Shown: positions 32,983 through 42,011 of the stretch, in pieces
Layout of the letters: each line of letters starts with the position of its first letter
Position numbering within the stretch: position 1 is the stretch's first letter
DNA from: a virus
DNA: 53,855 nt
Reading direction: 5' to 3' (one strand)
Virus record (IMG/VR): IMGVR_UViG_3300027771_000019
Span: 1-53,855 of that record
Position numbers and translations under genes: made by a program
Notes under the pieces: generated by a model
Seen by the model: only the letters and a program-made list of their open reading frames with translations
What the model was told of the DNA's origin: nothing
The model's database searches: none

Positions 32983-33631
32983 GGTAACACACATAGATCA
33001 TATGGGTTCAGACCTGAGTGTTGTTAATGCAGCACGGGTTAGCTTTGGTAAGAAGAGTGAGGCACTAGGTACGTCAGGCGTAGAGGGCCAACCTATGACA
33101 CCTATCCTCAATGATCCTGACAAGAAGTTGATTAAGTATCTAGCCAAGCACAAGCACATGTCACCCTTCGGTCATTGCTTCGCTTCGTTTCACATCAAGG
33201 CGCCTGTCTTTGTGGCACGTCAGCTAGTCAAGCATAAGTTCCTACGATGGAATGAGATTAGTAGGAGGTACGTGAGCGATAATCCAGAGTTTTATCGCCC
33301 AGAGGTATGGCGTGGTACGTCAGAAGATAAGAAACAGGGTAGTGCTGGTATAGTAGAAGATGTTAGAGTAGGCGATATCAGCTTAACTGTTAAGGTTCTT
33401 TATAATAGCTTGATAGAAAGAGGCGTCTGCCCAGAGCAAGCACGTATGGTACTACCTCAGTCTACCATGACTGAATGGTACTGGTCAGGTAGTCTTGATG
33501 CCTTCTCTGATATGTGTAAGCTAAGATGTAAGTCTGACACTCAGTATGAGACACGCATAGTGGCTGATCACATATCTAATCTAATGCTAAATCTATTTCC
33601 CAAAAGTTGGAGTGCGCTAGGAGATGACTGA
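32975..33631 (+). CDS. thyX: Flavin-dependent thymidylate synthase ThyX
   Basis: 218 residues starting at TTG 32975 (GGGAGA 7 bases upstream), which keeps the conserved N-terminus up to VVNAARVSF. The family signature RHRx7S appears as K86-H87-K88 x7 S96 (KHKFLRWNEIS) with RRY following, so both Arg are Lys. KHKHMSPFGH (58-67) and VLPQSTMTEWYWSGSL follow the ThyX pattern. Makes dTMP from dUMP with FAD, NADPH and methylene-THF, complementing the ribonucleotide reductase. Confidence 0.93.
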   Translation: MIEVTHIDHMGSDLSVVNAARVSFGKKSEALGTSGVEGQPMTPILNDPDKKLIKYLAKHKHMSPFGHCFASFHIKAPVFVARQLVKHKFLRWNEISRRYVSDNPEFYRPEVWRGTSEDKKQGSAGIVEDVRVGDISLTVKVLYNSLIERGVCPEQARMVLPQSTMTEWYWSGSLDAFSDMCKLRCKSDTQYETRIVADHISNLMLNLFPKSWSALGDD

Positions 33632-33848
33632 GTTTCAATTAGGTCTTGCATATGGTAGCGGTACACTGTATGCATTGGGTTTCATCTACCAGCTACTGCT
33701 GTTCAAAGACTTAGAAGAAATCTTTGAGAGTGTTGATGGGCCTGTATTATTTAACTGTTTGATCTGGCCTATCTGTGCTGTGATATCAGTAGTAAAAGAA
33801 ATTGTATGGACGATAGAAGATTTAATCTATGGAAAGGATGATGACTAA
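33624..33848 (+). CDS. Small membrane protein
   Basis: 74 residues, overlaps thyX by 8 bases. Two spans: LAYGSGTLYALGFIYQLLLF and LFNCLIWPICAVISVVKEIV, then an acidic end (GKDDD). Unknown function; similar small membrane proteins occur in replication modules of marine phages. Confidence 0.75.
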   Translation: MTEFQLGLAYGSGTLYALGFIYQLLLFKDLEEIFESVDGPVLFNCLIWPICAVISVVKEIVWTIEDLIYGKDDD

Positions 33849-33866
33849 GCTAATAACATCACTGTA

Positions 33867-33897
33867 TTAGTTAAGGGGCAATACTTGCCATTACTAA
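33867..33897 (+). promoter_or_regulatory. Hairpin before replisome genes
   Basis: TTAGT (33867-33871)/ACTAA (33893-33897) and GGCAA (33877-33881)/TTGCC (33885-33889) form a two-part stem in the only gap of this stretch, ahead of an AGGAG site. Possible processing site or weak terminator. Confidence 0.5.
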
Positions 33898-33924
33898 CAC
33901 CACAGTAGTAGTAGGAGATAAAAG

Positions 33925-34101
33925 ATGAATGATACTATAAAGATAACTGACATAGACGAACATGAGGATGGCAGCGCAACCGTTCAATTAGACCTTGACC
34001 CCGACACATATGCTGCTATATTCAACGTGGGTTTTGTACACCTAATAATGAAAGGTATAGAATCAGATGTCAGACAACCCACACCAAGCGTGTCCGTTTG
34101 A
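33925..34101 (+). CDS. 58-residue small protein before primase
   Basis: ATG 33925 with AGGAG upstream. Acidic beta-like sequence (IKITDIDEHEDGSATVQLD, IFNVGFVHLIMKGI). Overlaps the primase-helicase start by 35 bases, so the two are coupled. Small proteins of this type are common before phage primases; function unknown. Confidence 0.7.
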   Translation: MNDTIKITDIDEHEDGSATVQLDLDPDTYAAIFNVGFVHLIMKGIESDVRQPTPSVSV

Positions 34102-35668
34102 GGACTGTGGTTCTTCCGATGCATTCAATTGGAACGATGATGGCTATGGCTTCTGTCATAGCTGCGGTGAGTCCTACCCCGCAAAGAAAAACGTAGTGAC
34201 ATTTGACTGGGCAAGGCAATCGTACCCAGTAAAAGAAAGGGTAAACATTATGAATACACCCGTGACTGGCAGCACCTTCAATGACATACGTGGCCTCAAG
34301 CCTGATGTGTGTCAGGTGTATGGCATTCAAGTACAGACAGGTGATGGCAATGTACCTGTACGTTATGCGTACAAGTATCCACACACAGTCAAGTACCGTG
34401 ACTACAATGACAAGTCTAAGTCTTGGATGAAAGACCGTGGCCTTGGCATGAACCACCTCTTTGGCCCTGACTTCAACTCAGGATCATCACAACGTATCTA
34501 CCTTACTGAGGGTGAGTTTGATGCTGCTAGTCTGTATCAGATTCTTGGGGAGAAGTGGCCTGTCAAGTCATTGCCCAGCGCATCCATAGGTGAGAAGTTT
34601 ATCAAGGCTAACTATGCTTACCTCAACTCCTTCAAAGAAGTTGTGTATGCTGGTGAGCTGGACGATGCAGGTAGACGTGCTGCTGACAAACTATACGAGG
34701 CACTGGCAGATAAGTTCTGGTATGTCCCAATGTCAAAGCACAAGGATGCCAATGACTTCCTTACCAACGGTGACGGTGATGACCTCAAGTGGGCAGCACT
34801 CAAGCCACAGCGTTACTCACCTGATAACTTCTTCTGCTCCGATGAGGAAGTAGAGGCAGCTATACGTAACGAGAACCCCTATGAGTATACCCCGACAGGA
34901 CACACAGGTCTTGATGATAAGCTCCGGGGCTTAGTCAAGGGTGGTATCACATTCATCAAGGCACCCCGTGGTATGGGTAAGACCGAGGTGATCCGATACT
35001 TTGAGACAGGGCTACTCAAGACAGAGGATGTACGCATTGCCCTGCTACACATGGAGGAGATGAAGAGTACTACTTATCGTGCGATGGCTTCATATGAATT
35101 GGGTTGCAATGTCCGTACCAAGGATGATGCCAGAGACAATAACATATCTGAGGACAAGGTAGTTGAGGCAGCTAAGGAAGCCACTAAGGGTGAGCGTACC
35201 ATTGTCTTTGAGATGAGGTCACACGATGACCCCCTCAAGTTACTTGAGTATATACGTCTGGCTGCTAGTGTGTATGGTGCAGGTTACATCTTCATTGACC
35301 ATGTACAACGGCTGGCCTACCTGTCTAGCTCAGGGGTTGATGGTGCTACCAGCACACTGACCACACTAGGTTCACGTGCAGCACAGCTTGCCAAAGAGTT
35401 AAACATCGGTGTGATCTTTATCTCTCAGGTCAACGATGACGGACGTACTAAGTATGCTGCATCACTAGAAGAAGAGGCAATCATATGTGTCAAGATTGAA
35501 CGTGATGTAGAGACTGATGATGAGATTCTTCAGAACACAACCAACTTTATCATTGACAAGAACAGACCCTTCGCTAAGTTAGGACATGCAGGGTCAGTGT
35601 ACTACGATCCAGAAACTACACTACTAACCGAAGAAGTGTACAGCGAGAGGAGCGAAATGGCGGCATGA
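34067..35668 (+). CDS. Primase-helicase (T7 gp4-like)
   Basis: 533 residues. Zinc finger C9-x4-C14 ... C30-x2-C33; TOPRIM primase with E149 (YLTEGEFDAAS), the AGELDDAG segment (195-202) and KDAND (226-230); DnaB-type helicase from about 280 with Walker A at 299-306 (APRGMGKT) and Walker B at 408-411 (FIFID-type). Unwinds DNA and primes lagging strands. An internal ATG at 34250 (codon 62), with AAAGGG 8-9 bases upstream, could make a short form without the zinc finger, as in T7 gp4B. ATGA overlap with the polymerase gene. Confidence 0.95.
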   Translation: MSDNPHQACPFEDCGSSDAFNWNDDGYGFCHSCGESYPAKKNVVTFDWARQSYPVKERVNIMNTPVTGSTFNDIRGLKPDVCQVYGIQVQTGDGNVPVRYAYKYPHTVKYRDYNDKSKSWMKDRGLGMNHLFGPDFNSGSSQRIYLTEGEFDAASLYQILGEKWPVKSLPSASIGEKFIKANYAYLNSFKEVVYAGELDDAGRRAADKLYEALADKFWYVPMSKHKDANDFLTNGDGDDLKWAALKPQRYSPDNFFCSDEEVEAAIRNENPYEYTPTGHTGLDDKLRGLVKGGITFIKAPRGMGKTEVIRYFETGLLKTEDVRIALLHMEEMKSTTYRAMASYELGCNVRTKDDARDNNISEDKVVEAAKEATKGERTIVFEMRSHDDPLKLLEYIRLAASVYGAGYIFIDHVQRLAYLSSSGVDGATSTLTTLGSRAAQLAKELNIGVIFISQVNDDGRTKYAASLEEEAIICVKIERDVETDDEILQNTTNFIIDKNRPFAKLGHAGSVYYDPETTLLTEEVYSERSEMAA

Positions 35669-37506
35669 TGGTATTTGATATTGAGACCGATGGTCTTAAC
35701 CCAAGTAAAATACATTGCCTATCCTACACCAGTGACGGTAAGGAATACACCACCGTTACCCATGATGATGACATGAGACAGTTACTATGGGATGCTAAGG
35801 GTCTGATAGGCCACAACATCTTACGGTATGACATACCAGTACTTGAGAGACTTCTTCACATGAAGATCAAGGCAAGGCTGTATGATACATTACCTATGTC
35901 ATGGGTGATCAACTACGAAAGGGGTAAGCATGGACTTGCTACCTTCGGTGAAGAGTTTGGTATACCTAAGCCTGTTGTAACTGATTGGACTGATCAAGAC
36001 ATACAAGTCTATATCCATCGGTGTGAGGAAGACGTTAAGATCAACTGGAAGCTATGGCAGAACCTGCTCAAGCGGTACATGTTTATCTACAAGGACAAGA
36101 AAACCTTGGACAAGTTCTTTGGTTATCTTTCGTTCAAGATGAACTGCGCAGCAGAAGCTGAGAGATCAGGATGGAAGGTTGACCTCAAGCTAGCTCAGGA
36201 CAGCGTAGACAAACTCAAGGAGCAGCAAGACCACAAGGTGTTTGAGCTTAGAGAAGTCATGCCTATGCGTAAGCTTATGTCCATCAAGACAAAGCCAAAG
36301 GTCATGACTAAGAAGGATGGCTCAGTGTCAGCGCATGGTCAGCGTTGGTTTGATCTACTAGGTGTGCATGGGTATCCTCAGAGCTACGAGGGTGATGTCT
36401 CTGTTGTCAGAGGTGTTGATCAGTCTAACCCTAACTCACCTGATCAAGTCAAGGATTGGCTGTATGGTTTAGGTTGGGAGCCTTGCACTCACAAGTTCAA
36501 CAAGAACAAGGAGACTGGTGAAGAAAAGAAGGTACCTCAGATCCGTAAGAACGGTGAGCTTACACCCTCCGTTCAGCTACTCATTGATGACAACCCAGCA
36601 GTAGGGGTACTAGATGGGCTGACTGTTATTCAGCACAGGTTAGGCATCTTCTACGGATTCCTTGAGACACACGTGAATGGTTACGTTAAGGCTGAGATTG
36701 ATGGCCTGACCAACACGCTACGCTTCAAGCACAGGAAACCTCTGGTCAATCTCCCCGGTGTTGACAAGCCTTGGGGTAAGGAGATACGTGGTTGTCTGAC
36801 GGTACCTGATGAGGACTACACCTTATGTGGTGCTGACATGACATCCCTTGAAGACACTACCAAGCGGCACTATATGAAACCATATGACCCCGACTACGTA
36901 GAAGAGATGTCTAGGGATGGCTTTGATCCACACCTTGACCTAGCCTTACATGCTGGTGCTATTACCCAAGATCAGATTGACAAGCACAACTCAGGTGAGG
37001 TCAGCCTTAAGTCCTTGCGTAAGAACTACAAGGTGGTCAACTACTCAGCTACCTACGGTGTAGGTGCAGCCAAGCTATCACGTGAGACAGGCATGTCAGT
37101 AGGTGAGGCAGCAGCTTTGCTAGATGCATACTGGGAACGCAACTGGGCAGTCAAACAGTTTGCTGAGGATCAGAAGATCAGGAAGCTTGACGGTGAGATG
37201 TGGGTACAGAATCCAGTGAGTAAGTTCTGGCACAACCTTCGGTATGAAAAAGATGCATTCTCTACGATCAATCAATCTACTGGAGCCTATTGCTTTGACA
37301 AGTGGGTTGCACTATATCGTACTAAGAGGGGCAACGTCATTGGTCAGTTCCATGATGAGAGCATCAACCTTGTCAAGAAGGGCGAGGAACAGGAGCATAC
37401 TAAGGTCTTGGTCTGGGCCATAGAAAAACTTAATAAAGAACTTAAATTAAATGTTGACTTAGGCATTGACGTGCAGTACGGTCAACGGTATAGTGAAATA
37501 CACTAA
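35665..37506 (+). CDS. Family A DNA polymerase (T7-like)
   Basis: 613 residues. Exonuclease: D5/E7 (VFDIETDG), N51...D56 (GHNILRYD), D123 (CEEDVKINW). Polymerase: motif A D391...E396 (GADMTSLEDT), motif B with K456 and Y464 (YKVVNYSATYG), motif C H563-D564-E565 (QFHDES). Proofreading and polymerase sites are therefore intact. Somewhat shorter than T7 gp5 (704); a DnaJ-like insertion as reported for HMO-2011 is not present. Start at 35665 or 35668. Confidence 0.95.
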   Translation: MMVFDIETDGLNPSKIHCLSYTSDGKEYTTVTHDDDMRQLLWDAKGLIGHNILRYDIPVLERLLHMKIKARLYDTLPMSWVINYERGKHGLATFGEEFGIPKPVVTDWTDQDIQVYIHRCEEDVKINWKLWQNLLKRYMFIYKDKKTLDKFFGYLSFKMNCAAEAERSGWKVDLKLAQDSVDKLKEQQDHKVFELREVMPMRKLMSIKTKPKVMTKKDGSVSAHGQRWFDLLGVHGYPQSYEGDVSVVRGVDQSNPNSPDQVKDWLYGLGWEPCTHKFNKNKETGEEKKVPQIRKNGELTPSVQLLIDDNPAVGVLDGLTVIQHRLGIFYGFLETHVNGYVKAEIDGLTNTLRFKHRKPLVNLPGVDKPWGKEIRGCLTVPDEDYTLCGADMTSLEDTTKRHYMKPYDPDYVEEMSRDGFDPHLDLALHAGAITQDQIDKHNSGEVSLKSLRKNYKVVNYSATYGVGAAKLSRETGMSVGEAAALLDAYWERNWAVKQFAEDQKIRKLDGEMWVQNPVSKFWHNLRYEKDAFSTINQSTGAYCFDKWVALYRTKRGNVIGQFHDESINLVKKGEEQEHTKVLVWAIEKLNKELKLNVDLGIDVQYGQRYSEIH

Positions 37507-37524
37507 CACATGGAGGGCCAAACG

Positions 37525-38037
37525 ATGGCTACACGTAGAGTAAAACTAACTGGAACTGCTGAGTGGGCTAAGGTGTTCACACAGAATCGTGACATGCTAG
37601 GCTTTGAAGAAGCTTACGTAAGTTGTGACGGTGCTTGCACCATTGATATTATCCTTGACGAAGCAAACATGTCCTTGCTCAAGGCTTCTAAGTCTATGAA
37701 GCGAGGCAAGCCTGACCCACAAGGACGGGGCACAATGGTACGTCTTGTCCGTAAGTTTGACACAGGCTTTGACTGGGCATCAGGTCCACCCGTAGTACTC
37801 AAACCTAACGGTGAGACATGGGACTATGACATGGATGGTACTATTGGTAATGGATCAACGGTAGAAGTTATCCTGTCTGTCTATGATACTAAGATGAAGA
37901 GTATTGTAGGTACACGTCTTGACACAGTAAAGGTACTCACCCTTGTTGAGTATGTCCCTGATGATGGTGACATTGAGATCGCATCAGTGCCTACTGCTAA
38001 GTCACCTGCACTAGACAATTCAGAAGTGATGTTCTGA
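37525..38037 (+). CDS. Single-stranded DNA-binding protein (gp2.5-like)
   Basis: 170 residues from ATG 37525 (GGAGGG upstream). Beta-rich OB-fold-like protein with the acidic, Phe-terminated tail (DNSEVMF) typical of T7 gp2.5, which contacts polymerase and helicase. Placed between polymerase and exonuclease as in T7-like modules. Assignment rests on order, size and the tail. Confidence 0.8.
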   Translation: MATRRVKLTGTAEWAKVFTQNRDMLGFEEAYVSCDGACTIDIILDEANMSLLKASKSMKRGKPDPQGRGTMVRLVRKFDTGFDWASGPPVVLKPNGETWDYDMDGTIGNGSTVEVILSVYDTKMKSIVGTRLDTVKVLTLVEYVPDDGDIEIASVPTAKSPALDNSEVMF

Positions 38038-38039
38038 TC

Positions 38040-38747
38040 ATGATGGGGAAAATTCTGATTGACGGTGACATCATTGCCTATCGTGCGGGGTTTTCCTCAA
38101 ACGACCTTACAGCTACACACGCTGAGTCAAAGGTAGATGAACTGATAAGTAAAATCCTTGAGGATACTGAGGGTTTTGCTGACAACAACTATGAAGTTTA
38201 TCTTACAGGTAAAGGTAACTTTAGGTTTGACATAGCCACAACCCTTGAGTATAAGGGTAATCGTAAAGACACAGCAAAGCCTATACATCTAAAACACATA
38301 CGGGAATACATGGTTAGTAAGTATGAAGCTACTGTAAGCGAAGGCGAGGAAGCCGATGATCTCATTGCCATAGAGGCAACAAAAGTTGGGATGAATGCAG
38401 TAGTTGCTTCTATAGACAAAGACATGTTGCAGATACCATGCTTCCACTACAACATCACAAAGAAAGAGCTAAGTGCTGTTGGTAAGTTTACTGGTCTGAA
38501 GTTCTTCTATACTCAGATACTCACAGGCGACAAGGCGGATAACATCAAGGGTCTACATAGGTGTGGGCCTGTTAAGGCAAAGAATATATTGCTTGAGTGT
38601 GACACGGAAATGAAACTCTGGGATGCTTGCGTTGAAGCCTACGAGGGTGACAAGGATCGTGTCATTGAGAATGCCAGATTGCTTTGGTTACGCAGAGAAA
38701 TAGACCAACTATGGGAGCCACCCGTTGACCACAACACGATCAGCTAA
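38040..38747 (+). CDS. 5'-3' exonuclease / flap nuclease (gp6-like)
   Basis: 235 residues. Acidic metal-binding pattern of the FEN/5'-3' exonuclease family: ILIDGDIIAYRAGF (start), SEGEEADDLIAIEA, ASIDKDMLQ and LTGDKADNIKGLHRCG followed by a helix-hairpin-helix-like GPVKAKN. Degrades host DNA and removes primers, as T7 gp6. The ATG lies 3 bases after the SSB stop. Confidence 0.9.
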   Translation: MMGKILIDGDIIAYRAGFSSNDLTATHAESKVDELISKILEDTEGFADNNYEVYLTGKGNFRFDIATTLEYKGNRKDTAKPIHLKHIREYMVSKYEATVSEGEEADDLIAIEATKVGMNAVVASIDKDMLQIPCFHYNITKKELSAVGKFTGLKFFYTQILTGDKADNIKGLHRCGPVKAKNILLECDTEMKLWDACVEAYEGDKDRVIENARLLWLRREIDQLWEPPVDHNTIS

Positions 38748-39078
38748 GGCTAAGGGCCGCACAGGTCAGCAAGAAGTTAGGGACAAACTCTTGGAAACGT
38801 TCCCGGAGTTTGAACCTGATGACATCAAGAGTACAACAATGGGGGATGGTGGAGAAGACATCCAGCTATCCCCTGCTGCTCGTAAGAAGATGCCAATTAG
38901 TATAGAAGTTAAGCGTAGAAAGGGTGAGCTTAAGACTGTGTATGGTTACATAGAGCAAGCTTCTAAGCATGGCAAAGGAGAGCCTGTAGTTTTCTTTCGT
39001 TCAGATAGAAAGCCTTGGGTTGTCATGGTCGGCATGAATCACTATGCTGAACTCCTTAGAAACTGGAAGAAAGACTAA
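38725..39078 (+). CDS. Putative PD-(D/E)XK endonuclease
   Basis: 117 residues starting at TTG 38725, overlapping the exonuclease by 23 bases. SAKAKGRTGQQEVRDKLL, then MGDGGEDIQLSP and PISIEVKRRKGE supply the D...E-x-K nuclease signature, with QASKHGKGEPVVFFRS after it. Similar to small phage nucleases of the VRR/Holliday-junction type; it may fill the role of T7 gp3 in resolving branched DNA. Confidence 0.8.
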   Translation: MTTTRSAKAKGRTGQQEVRDKLLETFPEFEPDDIKSTTMGDGGEDIQLSPAARKKMPISIEVKRRKGELKTVYGYIEQASKHGKGEPVVFFRSDRKPWVVMVGMNHYAELLRNWKKD

Positions 39079-39080
39079 TC

Positions 39081-39326
39081 ATGACAGAAGTAGTAAAGGT
39101 TTGGGACATACTAGCAGGTCCAATCTCAGTAGAAGATAACGAGAATCTTAAAGAGTTTCCAGAAGAGTGCCAACAACTTCTAATCTGTAAGGCAGAAGTG
39201 GAAGGTGAAGTAGAAACAGTACACTACTGGTTTGAAACAATAGAGGATGCAAACGAATGGGTAAAACATTTTCGTGCTAGCATAGAACCTCTTGAAATAA
39301 ATTATGGAGGAGAGTACGATGCATAG
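39081..39326 (+). CDS. Small acidic protein
   Basis: 81 residues, acidic (KEFPEECQQLLICKAEVEG, WFETIEDANEWVKHFRA). Starts 2 bases after the nuclease stop. No motif recognised. A promoter follows directly after its end. Confidence 0.8.
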   Translation: MTEVVKVWDILAGPISVEDNENLKEFPEECQQLLICKAEVEGEVETVHYWFETIEDANEWVKHFRASIEPLEINYGGEYDA

Positions 39327-39327
39327 C

Positions 39328-39355
39328 TTGACATTACTCTCTTCCTGCGTATAAC
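39328..39355 (+). promoter_or_regulatory. Sigma70-like promoter inside early region
   Basis: TTGACA (39328-39333), 16 bases, TATAAC (39350-39355) followed by TAGGAG. The -10 extension TATAACTAGG is identical to the capsid promoter. The AGGAG just after may serve as ribosome-binding site of the next gene at 39371. Drives MazG, ribonucleotide reductase and downstream genes. Confidence 0.75.
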
Positions 39356-39370
39356 TAGGAGTTTCTGAAA

Positions 39371-39535
39371 ATGGAATATGAAGTTGTACTCAACATTACA
39401 GTAGACCCATTAGCCAATTTCTTAGAGGTTGATGACATTGAAAGTTCAAGGGTAGTCTTACAGGTTATCCAAGACATGTTGTATGACATGGATGATATAG
39501 CAGTAGAAAGATGTGAGGTAACACGGAATGACTAA
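39371..39535 (+). CDS. 54-residue acidic protein
   Basis: ATG 39371 after AGGAG; first gene behind the promoter at 39328. Beta-alpha pattern (MEYEVVLNITVDPLANF, SSRVVLQVIQDMLYDMDD). Overlaps the next gene by 8 bases. Unknown. Confidence 0.7.
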   Translation: MEYEVVLNITVDPLANFLEVDDIESSRVVLQVIQDMLYDMDDIAVERCEVTRND

Positions 39536-39734
39536 AGTAACATTGGATGATATTGAATACGATACAGAAGACTTCAATGAAGATCAGAACAACTACTACC
39601 GAGAGCTGATCAACAATGGTAACGTTGCTGGTGGTATCCAGTACCAACTCAACAGCCTTAATGTTGTACGAGATATCCTTCTCAAGAAACTTAAAGATTC
39701 TTTAGTGGTGGAGACAGTGGATGATAACAAGTGA
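39528..39734 (+). CDS. Small protein, DUF6447-like
   Basis: 68 residues. MTKVTLDDIEYDTEDFNED followed by a helical part (INNGNVAGGIQYQLNSLNV) fits a short family seen in cyanophages that I recall as DUF6447. Function unknown. Overlaps mazG by 14 bases. Confidence 0.75.
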   Translation: MTKVTLDDIEYDTEDFNEDQNNYYRELINNGNVAGGIQYQLNSLNVVRDILLKKLKDSLVVETVDDNK

Positions 39735-40038
39735 TGAGTATAGTGAGTGGGTTGAACGTAAGATCATAACTTCACCCGAAGATAGACTAACAGAAAACAC
39801 CCTCGGTCTTTGTGAAGAGGCCGGGGAAGTTGCAGGTAAGATTAAGAAACGTATTAGAGATCAATTAAAAGTATCACCTGAAGATATCCTAGCTGAACTA
39901 GGTGATGTACTATTCTATGCCACAGCAATAGCTAACTACTATGAGTTTAATTTAACTGATATCATTAAACTTAATATGCTAAAGCTAGACGGACGTGAGG
40001 CACGAGGAACACTAAAGGGAAGCGGAGATAACCGATGA
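39721..40038 (+). CDS. mazG: MazG-like nucleotide pyrophosphohydrolase
   Basis: 105 residues, one MazG domain. GLCEEAGEVAGKIKK gives E32, E33 and E36, and ILAELGDVLFYATAIA gives E59 and D62, the four-acid magnesium site. Hydrolyses NTPs or dNTPs to monophosphates, in phages thought to recycle nucleotides or alter alarmone levels. Ends by ATGA overlap with the ribonucleotide reductase gene. Confidence 0.9.
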   Translation: MITSDEYSEWVERKIITSPEDRLTENTLGLCEEAGEVAGKIKKRIRDQLKVSPEDILAELGDVLFYATAIANYYEFNLTDIIKLNMLKLDGREARGTLKGSGDNR

Positions 40039-41957
40039 GTAATAATTATTTACCTACTGACTATCAAACTTTTATTGCAACCAGTAGGTATGCACGTTGG
40101 CTAGAAGAGGAAGGCCGACGAGAGACATGGGCTGAGACTGTTGAACGTTACCTAGATAATATTATCAAGCCTGTATTAGAAGATGATAATAGCAACGGTC
40201 ATAATGCTGAGGTTGACTTGATCCGTCACCACATGCTGTCACTGCAGGTCATGCCTAGTATGAGGTCAATGATGACTGCGGGTAAAGCTGCTGCACGTGA
40301 CAACACATGTATGTACAACTGTAGCTACCTACCCGTAGATGACCCTAAGTCCTTTGATGAGGCTATGTTCATCCTGCTCTGTGGTACGGGGGTTGGTTTC
40401 AGTGTTGAGCGTCAGTTCATCAGTAAGCTCCCTGATGTCCCTCCCCTCTTTGATAGCGACACTACGGTTGTCATTAAGGACAGCAAGGAAGGTTGGGCGA
40501 AAGGGTTCAGACAAGTTTTAGCACTCCTATGGGCTGGTGAAATCCCTAAGTGGGATGTTAGTAAGGTACGTCCTGCTGGCGCAAGGCTCAAGACATTTGG
40601 TGGTAGAGCCTCTGGTCCTGCACCATTGATTGATCTGTTCATGTTTGCAGCTAACACATTCAAGGCTGCTGAAGGCCGTAGGTTGTCTAGCATTGAGTGT
40701 CACGACTTGATGTGTAAGATTGGTGAGGTAGTAGTTGTAGGTGGTGTACGCCGCAGTGCTATGATCTCCCTATCTAATCTGTCTGATGATCGTATGCGTC
40801 ATGCTAAGTCAGGTAACTGGTGGGAGAATGCAGGGCATCGTGCCTTGGCTAACAACTCAGTGTCCTACTCAGAGAAGCCCGACAGCATTGCATTCATGCG
40901 TGAGTGGACAGCACTGATGGAAAGTGGGAGCGGTGAGCGTGGTATATTTAATAGAGAAGCTTCGGTTAAGCAAGCAGCAAAGAATGGAAGACGAGAAACT
41001 TGCTATGAGTTCGGAACCAACCCGTGTTCGGAGATCATTCTACGCCCGAATCAGTTCTGTAATCTCTCGGAGGTTGTCATCCGTGCGACAGATGGTATGG
41101 AAGACATTGCAAGAAAAGTCCGTGTTGCAACTATACTTGGAACAATTCAATCCACCTACACCCACTTCCCATACTTGCGAAAGGTGTGGCAGTCCAATAC
41201 AGCAGCAGAGCGTTTGCTTGGTGTGTCACTCACGGGGATAATGGATAACCCACTGATGACTATGGACAACAAAGGGTTGGCTGATACACTGGAGTACTTA
41301 AAAGATGTTGCTGTTTCTACTAATGCTGAGTGGGCTAATCGCCTTGGTATACCTGTCGCAACTGCTATTAGTTGCGTTAAGCCCAGTGGAACTGTCTCAC
41401 AGTTGGTGGATAGTGCGTCTGGGATTCATGCTCGTCACTCTCCTTATTACATACGAACTGTTAGGGGCGATAACAAAGACCCTCTGACACAGTTCATGAT
41501 TGATCAGGGCATCCCTAGCGAGGCTGACGTTATGAAGCCTGACCAGACCACAGTGTTCAGCTTCCCCATGAAGTCACCCGATGGTGCTGTTCATACTGCT
41601 GACATGACTGCACTAGAACAGCTAGAGATGTGGCTGATGTATCAGCGTCATTGGTGTGAGCATAAGCCTAGCGTGACGATCAACGTCAAGGCAGACGAGT
41701 GGTTTGAAGTAGGTGCGTTTGTGTATAAACACTTTGATGAGATGTCAGGTGTGTCGTTCCTACCTTTCAATGAACACACGTATCAACAAGCACCATATCA
41801 AGACGTAGATATTACAACATACAGAAATCTTAAATCTCTGATGCCTTTGTCTATTGACTGGACTAAGTTATCATCCTACGAGATGGAGGATAATACATCA
41901 GGTATGCAGACTATGGCATGTACTGGTGATGTGTGTGAGATGGTGGACATTACGTAA
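40035..41957 (+). CDS. nrdJ: Class II ribonucleoside-triphosphate reductase (B12-dependent)
   Basis: 640 residues, monomeric RTPR type. NPCSE (329-333) gives the radical Cys C331 and E333; C342 lies 11 residues on, as C419 does after C408 in the Lactobacillus enzyme; C92/C96 (NTCMYNCSYL) is the partner; the C-terminus has C629-x4-C634, the external reducing pair. Reduces NTPs to dNTPs using adenosylcobalamin, so the phage relies on host B12. Shorter than the 739-residue prototype. Coupled to mazG by ATGA. Confidence 0.93.
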   Translation: MSNNYLPTDYQTFIATSRYARWLEEEGRRETWAETVERYLDNIIKPVLEDDNSNGHNAEVDLIRHHMLSLQVMPSMRSMMTAGKAAARDNTCMYNCSYLPVDDPKSFDEAMFILLCGTGVGFSVERQFISKLPDVPPLFDSDTTVVIKDSKEGWAKGFRQVLALLWAGEIPKWDVSKVRPAGARLKTFGGRASGPAPLIDLFMFAANTFKAAEGRRLSSIECHDLMCKIGEVVVVGGVRRSAMISLSNLSDDRMRHAKSGNWWENAGHRALANNSVSYSEKPDSIAFMREWTALMESGSGERGIFNREASVKQAAKNGRRETCYEFGTNPCSEIILRPNQFCNLSEVVIRATDGMEDIARKVRVATILGTIQSTYTHFPYLRKVWQSNTAAERLLGVSLTGIMDNPLMTMDNKGLADTLEYLKDVAVSTNAEWANRLGIPVATAISCVKPSGTVSQLVDSASGIHARHSPYYIRTVRGDNKDPLTQFMIDQGIPSEADVMKPDQTTVFSFPMKSPDGAVHTADMTALEQLEMWLMYQRHWCEHKPSVTINVKADEWFEVGAFVYKHFDEMSGVSFLPFNEHTYQQAPYQDVDITTYRNLKSLMPLSIDWTKLSSYEMEDNTSGMQTMACTGDVCEMVDIT

Positions 41958-41971
41958 CCGGGGGATCTTCC

Positions 41972-41993
41972 TGAGCAAGAAGCAAACTGCTCA
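41972..41993 (+). promoter_or_regulatory. Small hairpin after ribonucleotide reductase
   Basis: TGAGCA (41972-41977) with TGCTCA (41988-41993), 10-base loop, no T-run. In the 54-base gap before the next ribosome-binding site. Confidence 0.4.
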
Positions 41994-42011
41994 CAACAGA
42001 GGAGTAATATT

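Noticed and set aside
35665-37506. DnaJ-like insertion in the polymerase, as described for HMO-2011
   Set aside because: No CxxCxGxG zinc repeats anywhere in the protein; the region between exonuclease and polymerase motifs lacks Cys clusters.
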